The notes under the pieces were generated by a model. It was not told where the DNA came from, did not search any database, and saw only the letters and a program-made list of their open reading frames with translations. A program made the position numbers and the translations under genes. From positions 1 through 9,430 of the forward strand of contig JANXQZ010000965.1 of the NCBI GenBank assembly GCA_025353235.1: DNA of 9,430 nucleotides, in the 5' to 3' direction. Position 1 is the first letter of the stretch. Each line of letters opens with the position of its first letter. The stretch comes from Bryobacterales bacterium (GTDB lineage: Bacteria > Acidobacteriota > Terriglobia > Bryobacterales > Bryobacteraceae). Below are positions 5,393-9,430 of the stretch, in pieces.

Positions 5393-7608
5393 GGAGGTGG
5401 ACGGCCAGTCTCGCCGTAGTCGGGGCGATGGCGCTTGTGGTCCTGGTCCGCTTGGTGGATGCCACCGCTCAGGTGCCGCGCTGGTCGAGTCAAGATGCAG
5501 AGCGTCACTTGCAGGCAACAGCGAAAGCGTTTGGAGTGGATGCGTCGAAGCTGTCCACTCGCGCCACCACAGAGTTCAACCCAGATGCAGCCTATGCCCC
5601 CCTTCGTTATGTACTGAAAAATAAAAGAGGCTCATACTTCCGTGCAGACTACGCGCCGAGCGGCGAGCTCCTGAATTGGGAGTGCGGAAAATGCGGCGAC
5701 CTCGTCAAAACCCGAACAACGCCCGAGGCCGTTCTCCGCTCGATTGCCGGAGCCCGAGCTCCCCAATTCACCCTGGGCGAGCATGATGAGAGCAAAGGCT
5801 CGTGGCACTGGAGACTCGGCGATCTGGAAGCAAGGGCGCTGCTCGAGAACGGAGCAGTGAAGGAAGCCTCTATCACCTCGACACGGACCGCTACTCGCCA
5901 GAGCTCGCTTCCTGGCAGCCGGCAAGTAGCATCTGTCTTTCGAGCCGCCAATGCGACGCTATCCTCAATCGCCCTGACCATCGCAGGTTTTCTAATCGTG
6001 TTCCGCATGCTGCGAAGGCGTGAATTCCGGCGTCTTGGGATCGCCATTGCAGGCTTCTGGATCGCGCTGCTGCTGCTCACGCTGCTGCTGGAAGGCCGAG
6101 TAGATTCTGGTTCGGTCGCATTCTATTTAGTGGGCAGGCCGCTCTTGTGGCTGCTGCCGTGCGCCGCGGGATTGATCTTGATTCGGGGCGAAAGGATTCA
6201 TTCCTGGTTGGGATTCCTGCATGCCGCCTTGCGCTGGCAGCCCGCCCGAAGCACAGGCGATGAGCTGTTCCAGGGCTTGCTGCTGGCGTGGCCACTCGCT
6301 CTCATTCCCTACTTGGCGGGATTTCTGCGAGGACCCGTTTGGCAGGTGCTAAGTCCAGACATAGCCTTTCAGAACGTGCCGGCGCTCGATAGCCTGCTCA
6401 GGCGAACGCCCGTGGGCGGCAATGAAGTTTTGTACTTCGCGCTCATCGTTCCGCTGCTGGCCAAATGGATGGTAAATCGGAAATGGCGGATGCGCCTTTT
6501 GATTCCAATTGGGCTGCTCCTATTCGGAGGCATGGCCCACATCGCCACGGCAGATCCCACGCTCGACATCGTAGTCGGCTTGCTGCTTTTCGCGGCATCG
6601 GCCGCGATCTACCGCGCTCATGGATTGCTTGGACTTTTCGCAGCATCCCTCGGAAGTGCCATGGTGACGCCGCTCGCCTGGCTGATCACAACGCCCCTCA
6701 ACCACGCCATTCCACTAGCGGCGAGCGTAGGTGTCTATGGAGGCGCCCTTGTCGGCGCGGCCTGGCTCCGTCGACAGGGCGTCCCCGGAGAAGGTGAAGA
6801 GCTTGCGTCCGAAATCGCACGACGCAACGGAGGGGCGCGCGATTCCGCCGCCAAGAGCGAGCGCGAACGGCTGCTGGCGGAGTTGGCCGAAGCACGCGAG
6901 GCGCAGATGGGCATGCTGCCTGCATCCATGCCAACCATCGAAGGCTATGAACTGGCCGCAGTCTGTCAGCCTGCGCGCGAGGTAGGCGGCGACCTATACG
7001 ACCTTCTCGATTTTCCCGACGGGCGATGGGGGCTCTGCGTGGCCGACGTGTCCGGGAAAGGCGTGCAAGCCGCGCTCTACATGACGATGACCAAAGGTCT
7101 GCTGGCCAGCGAAAAGCGAGTCACCACAGATCTAAATCGCTTGGCGCTGGCGTTGAACGAGAGACTGCATGAGGCAGGCCGGAAGAAGACCTTCGTGACG
7201 ATGGCGCTTGCCCGGCTCGATCCCAGGACGCGCTGCGTCGAATTGATTCGCGCCGGGCACAATCCTGTGCTGTGGAGGCGCGCAAGCCGTAATGAAACCG
7301 TGTGGTTGAAACCCGGCGGGCTTGGCTTGGGGCTCGTCTCAAACAAAACGTTCGCCAAGAAGCTCGAATCCGAAATGATCGAGATGGAACCCGGCGACTT
7401 GCTGATGCTCTACTCAGACGGACTGACGGAAGCCGAAAACCCCAGGCTGGAATTGTTCGGCGAGGAGCGCCTGCAATCCATCGCGGAACGAGCGGATGGG
7501 CTGAATGCCGAGGCGCTTCTGCAGGACGTGCTCTCGGAAGTAGAGCGCTTCAAGGAAGGAGCTGAGCCGCACGATGATTTGACTCTTCTGGTAATGAAAG
7601 TCCTGTAA
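5389..7608 (+). CDS. Membrane-anchored SpoIIE/PP2C-type serine phosphatase, catalytic residues intact
   Basis: A 739-residue metal-dependent protein phosphatase, likely acting in the cytoplasm on a phosphorylated anti-sigma-antagonist or STAS-type partner in response to an envelope signal; no partner gene is in the window. The start ATG overlaps the previous stop (ATGA) and has GAGGAA upstream. Residues 7-22 form a signal anchor. About 30-180 is an extracytoplasmic domain with FGVDAS (48-53), APSGELLNW (89-97) and a CGKC pair (C99, C102). Membrane spans follow at about 188-207, 217-235, 244-265, 293-311, 346-361, 369-384, 392-407 and 410-460. A helical linker AELAEAREAQMGMLP (497-511) precedes the SpoIIE domain (511-739). 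All signature residues are present: GGDLYD (533-538), ADVSGKG (552-558), AGHNP (622-626), SDGLTEA (676-682) and HDDLTLL (728-734). Layout and motifs match the upstream gene, so they arose by tandem duplication. The 3' end overlaps a convergent gene by 59 bp. Confidence 0.92.
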   Translation: MRRWTASLAVVGAMALVVLVRLVDATAQVPRWSSQDAERHLQATAKAFGVDASKLSTRATTEFNPDAAYAPLRYVLKNKRGSYFRADYAPSGELLNWECGKCGDLVKTRTTPEAVLRSIAGARAPQFTLGEHDESKGSWHWRLGDLEARALLENGAVKEASITSTRTATRQSSLPGSRQVASVFRAANATLSSIALTIAGFLIVFRMLRRREFRRLGIAIAGFWIALLLLTLLLEGRVDSGSVAFYLVGRPLLWLLPCAAGLILIRGERIHSWLGFLHAALRWQPARSTGDELFQGLLLAWPLALIPYLAGFLRGPVWQVLSPDIAFQNVPALDSLLRRTPVGGNEVLYFALIVPLLAKWMVNRKWRMRLLIPIGLLLFGGMAHIATADPTLDIVVGLLLFAASAAIYRAHGLLGLFAASLGSAMVTPLAWLITTPLNHAIPLAASVGVYGGALVGAAWLRRQGVPGEGEELASEIARRNGGARDSAAKSERERLLAELAEAREAQMGMLPASMPTIEGYELAAVCQPAREVGGDLYDLLDFPDGRWGLCVADVSGKGVQAALYMTMTKGLLASEKRVTTDLNRLALALNERLHEAGRKKTFVTMALARLDPRTRCVELIRAGHNPVLWRRASRNETVWLKPGGLGLGLVSNKTFAKKLESEMIEMEPGDLLMLYSDGLTEAENPRLELFGEERLQSIAERADGLNAEALLQDVLSEVERFKEGAEPHDDLTLLVMKVL

Positions 7609-8362
7609 GGCATGCGCGCCAGTCCATGCCGCGATCAATCTCATGAAGTTTTCTCACCAGAGCCGGATCCATATCGGGCACCAGCAACGCTTTGGCGGCA
7701 AGCACGGCGCGCTCCTCTATGGCTGCCCGCACCAGATCCAGTTGCAGATGGCGATTTTGCGAGTCGGTCAGCGCTACTGTGGAATCCCAGGCTCCTTGCC
7801 GGGCGAGGCGCATCCCAAAAGAGGAAATGGGCTTGTCCCAGCCTGCCATCAGGTTTTCAACCGCCTGGAGTCCAGGGGCATACATCTTGCAAACGGCGTC
7901 TTCCACGGACTGCGTCAGAAATTCGAGTATCTCGTTCACTGAGTTGTGGTCCAGATACTTGGATTCCCGATTGGGATCGATTCCCACCTCGGTCAAAGCG
8001 AACGGCAGATCCCGATTGATGTGGGCGTTGATACCCAGCAGCAGGCTCTGCATCACAAGCGCCGATCCATGCACGGCTGCGTCGAAAGCCATGCGCCAGC
8101 ATCTCGGGACGGGTCCGGAGTTATTTTCGTAGTTGACGAGAGCCACCCGGTAGAGATTGATAAACGCAATCACGTTTCTCTCCATCCAAGCGTTGTTGGC
8201 GAATTCACCGGCTCGGAGACGCCGAGTCATCTCGCGGGACATCGCGCCGTACACTGTTACGAAAATCGCCCGGCGGTCGTTTGCTTGCAGGAAGACCTGT
8301 TCGAATGAAGCGAGTCCAGCGACGGCTTCATCCAGGGTGTGGTACTCGGTATCTTGGAACAT
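7550..8362 (-). CDS. DUF5995 family protein, function unknown
   Basis: A 270-residue, soluble, mostly helical protein without signal peptide or membrane span. The core INAHINRDLPFAL (111-123) is the hallmark I associate with DUF5995. Supporting segments are FVTVYGAMSREMTRRL near 34-49, a W-x(3)-AF segment near 89-93 and LDHNSVNEIL (137-146). The His/Asn/Asp cluster could bind a metal or form an active site, but no activity is established to my knowledge. The start ATG at 8362 lies 8 bases after the stop of the dehydratase gene and has AGGTAG just upstream, so the two are almost certainly one operon. Longer in-frame starts (from 8482) would overlap the dehydratase and are not used. The last 19 codons and stop lie antisense to the end of the phosphatase gene, so the tail GLSLPEESNHRAAQLLP may be a non-conserved extension. 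Confidence 0.8.
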   Translation of the reverse strand: MFQDTEYHTLDEAVAGLASFEQVFLQANDRRAIFVTVYGAMSREMTRRLRAGEFANNAWMERNVIAFINLYRVALVNYENNSGPVPRCWRMAFDAAVHGSALVMQSLLLGINAHINRDLPFALTEVGIDPNRESKYLDHNSVNEILEFLTQSVEDAVCKMYAPGLQAVENLMAGWDKPISSFGMRLARQGAWDSTVALTDSQNRHLQLDLVRAAIEERAVLAAKALLVPDMDPALVRKLHEIDRGMDWRACLTGLSLPEESNHRAAQLLP

Positions 8363-8366
8363 AGAT

Positions 8367-8372
8367 CTACCT
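8367..8372 (-). promoter_or_regulatory. Probable ribosome binding site of the DUF5995 gene
   Basis: On the minus strand AGGTAG precedes the ATG at 8362 by 4 bases (AGG core by 7). It overlaps the stop codon of the dehydratase gene, consistent with coupled translation. Confidence 0.5.
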
Positions 8373-9430
8373 AGTGAGAATGTCGCGGCACCGTTTTCCG
8401 CAAGTCCCGATACTTCACCGCGAACTCCAAACAAGCCCCGGTCTCCAACTGGCCCACATGCGAACGGTAAAGCTCCTGCCACGGTGAATCATGCTTCAGC
8501 TCCTTGGGAGTAAACTCTCTCCAGCGCTGCTCAATCTCTTCATCGGCAATCAGCACGTCCACACGGCGATTCTTCAAGTCCACCTTGACCTCGTCGCCCG
8601 TCCTGAGGATCGCCAAATTCCCGCCAGCCGCGGCCTCGGGAGAAGCATTCAAGATCGAGGGCGTATCCGACGTGCCGCTCTGCCTTCCATCGCCCATGCA
8701 CGGGAGCATGCGGAAACCCTGCTTCACGAGATAATCGGGCGGAGTCATGTTCACCACCTCTGCCGATCCCGGATAGGCGATGGGACCCGCGCCCCGCACC
8801 ACCAGCATGCACGTTTCATCAATCGCCAGAGCGGGATCGTTGATGCGGCTGCGGTAGTCCTCGGGTCCTTCAAACACAATTACCCGTGCGACGAAACAAC
8901 CCTCCGAACCGGGTTTCGAGAGGAAGCGGCGTCGAAAATCCGGGCTGATTACAGAGGTCTTGACCAGCGCGGAGTGGAATAGATTGCCCGAGACCACCAG
9001 GAAGCCGGCGTCCTTCATCAGAGGATCGCCCCACGGACGGATGATCTCGGGATCCACCACCGTCGCACCCGCATAGTTCTCGCCGATAGCCCTGCCCGTC
9101 ACGGTAAGCGCGTCGGTGTGTATTTTGCCTGCTTGAATCAATTCGCTGAAGACTCCCGGAATTCCGCCAGCGCGGTGGAACCCCTCGCCCAACACCTTAC
9201 CCGCAGGCTGAACATTCACCAGCAGCGGAATCTCATGGCCGACAATCTCCCAATCCTGAATATCGAGCGGGATGCCAATGTGCCGCGCGATGGCGTTGAT
9301 GTGCGGCGGACAGTTGGTAGAGCCTCCGATGGCGGAGCAGATCACGATCGCATTATCGAAAGCCTCCCGCGTCAGAATGCGTTCCGGCGTGAGATCTTCG
9401 TGAACCATGCCCACGATGCGATAACCCGTG
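8371..9430 (-). CDS. IlvD/Edd family sugar-acid dehydratase, xylonate dehydratase-like, 5' partial
   Basis: Iron-sulfur, Mg-dependent dehydratase removing water from a sugar acid (such as D-xylonate to 2-keto-3-deoxy-xylonate) in non-phosphorylative pentose catabolism. About 353 C-terminal residues of an expected ~590 are visible. The frame continues through the right edge (TGYRIV before the internal GTG at 9414), so the cluster cysteines expected in the N-terminal half lie outside. Family motifs in order, numbered from that GTG: LTREAFDNAI (14-23), AIGGSTN (28-34), NVQPAGKVLGEGFHRAGG (67-84), DALTVTGRAIGEN (101-113), SGNLFHSALVKTSVIS (142-157), DDP/INDPALAIDE-type Mg loop (191-200), RGAGPIAYPGSAEVVNM (207-223), GDGRQSGTSDTPSILNASPE (241-260; S246 corresponds to the catalytic serine base) and the ending FAVKYRDLxxxxPRHSH. 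From memory the C-terminus is nearly the same as Caulobacter XylD. This fits a sugar-acid enzyme better than branched-chain amino-acid IlvD, but the substrate is unproven. Confidence 0.88.
   Translation of the reverse strand, partial: TGYRIVGMVHEDLTPERILTREAFDNAIVICSAIGGSTNCPPHINAIARHIGIPLDIQDWEIVGHEIPLLVNVQPAGKVLGEGFHRAGGIPGVFSELIQAGKIHTDALTVTGRAIGENYAGATVVDPEIIRPWGDPLMKDAGFLVVSGNLFHSALVKTSVISPDFRRRFLSKPGSEGCFVARVIVFEGPEDYRSRINDPALAIDETCMLVVRGAGPIAYPGSAEVVNMTPPDYLVKQGFRMLPCMGDGRQSGTSDTPSILNASPEAAAGGNLAILRTGDEVKVDLKNRRVDVLIADEEIEQRWREFTPKELKHDSPWQELYRSHVGQLETGACLEFAVKYRDLRKTVPRHSH

Noticed and set aside
7609..8019. Plus-strand open frame just after the second phosphatase
   Set aside because: It is antisense to the DUF5995 gene, whose family motif INAHINRDL is unmistakable, and it has no recognisable domain of its own.
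8363..8482. Longer start for the DUF5995 gene at 8482
   Set aside because: The extra 40 residues read out of frame through the conserved C-terminus of the dehydratase, while the ATG at 8362 has its own ribosome binding site and a normal intergenic gap.
9412..9414. GTG as the start of the dehydratase
   Set aside because: Conserved family sequence (TGYRIV, matching the G-x-R-I-V that precedes this point in the family) continues upstream to the window edge, and the visible part lacks the N-terminal half, so the gene is simply cut.

Overview
This 9.4 kb window reads as chromosomal DNA of a Gram-negative, GC-rich soil-type bacterium. The best guess is Acidobacteriota (Solibacter/Bryobacter-like). 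The basis is a BamA-Skp pair with a diderm outer-membrane signature next to long, multi-membrane-span SpoIIE-type phosphatases with an extracytoplasmic N-terminal domain, an arrangement I associate with that phylum. The taxonomy is inference from gene style. No rRNA or other marker gene is present, and I see no mobile element, CRISPR array or tRNA.

Layout, plus strand: positions 1-2079 hold the 3' part of bamA (last POTRA domains plus the whole beta-barrel, cut by the window edge). Next comes a periplasmic Skp/OmpH chaperone (2136-2783) with an unusual proline-rich tail. A 50-residue acidic, helical small protein (2836-2988) follows, with a textbook ribosome binding site. Two large paralogous membrane-anchored SpoIIE/PP2C-type phosphatases come next (about 3113-5392 and 5389-7608), joined by an ATGA stop/start overlap. 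The first has lost most catalytic metal-binding residues and looks like a pseudophosphatase; the second keeps all of them.

Layout, minus strand: entering from the right edge is the C-terminal 60% of an IlvD/Edd-family sugar-acid dehydratase closely resembling xylonate dehydratase (9430-8371). Eight bases later comes a DUF5995 protein of unknown function (8362-7550). Its 3' end runs 59 bp into the end of the second phosphatase gene, so the two convergent genes share their tails.

Functionally, the left part is outer-membrane protein biogenesis: BamA inserts barrels and Skp carries their unfolded precursors. The middle is a candidate envelope-to-cytoplasm signalling module: two related sensors, one probably regulatory or dead and one active, translated together. 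The right part is a sugar-acid catabolic operon fragment. The most interesting observations are the active/inactive phosphatase pair, the missing conventional start codon of the first member, and the repeat-built small protein directly upstream.
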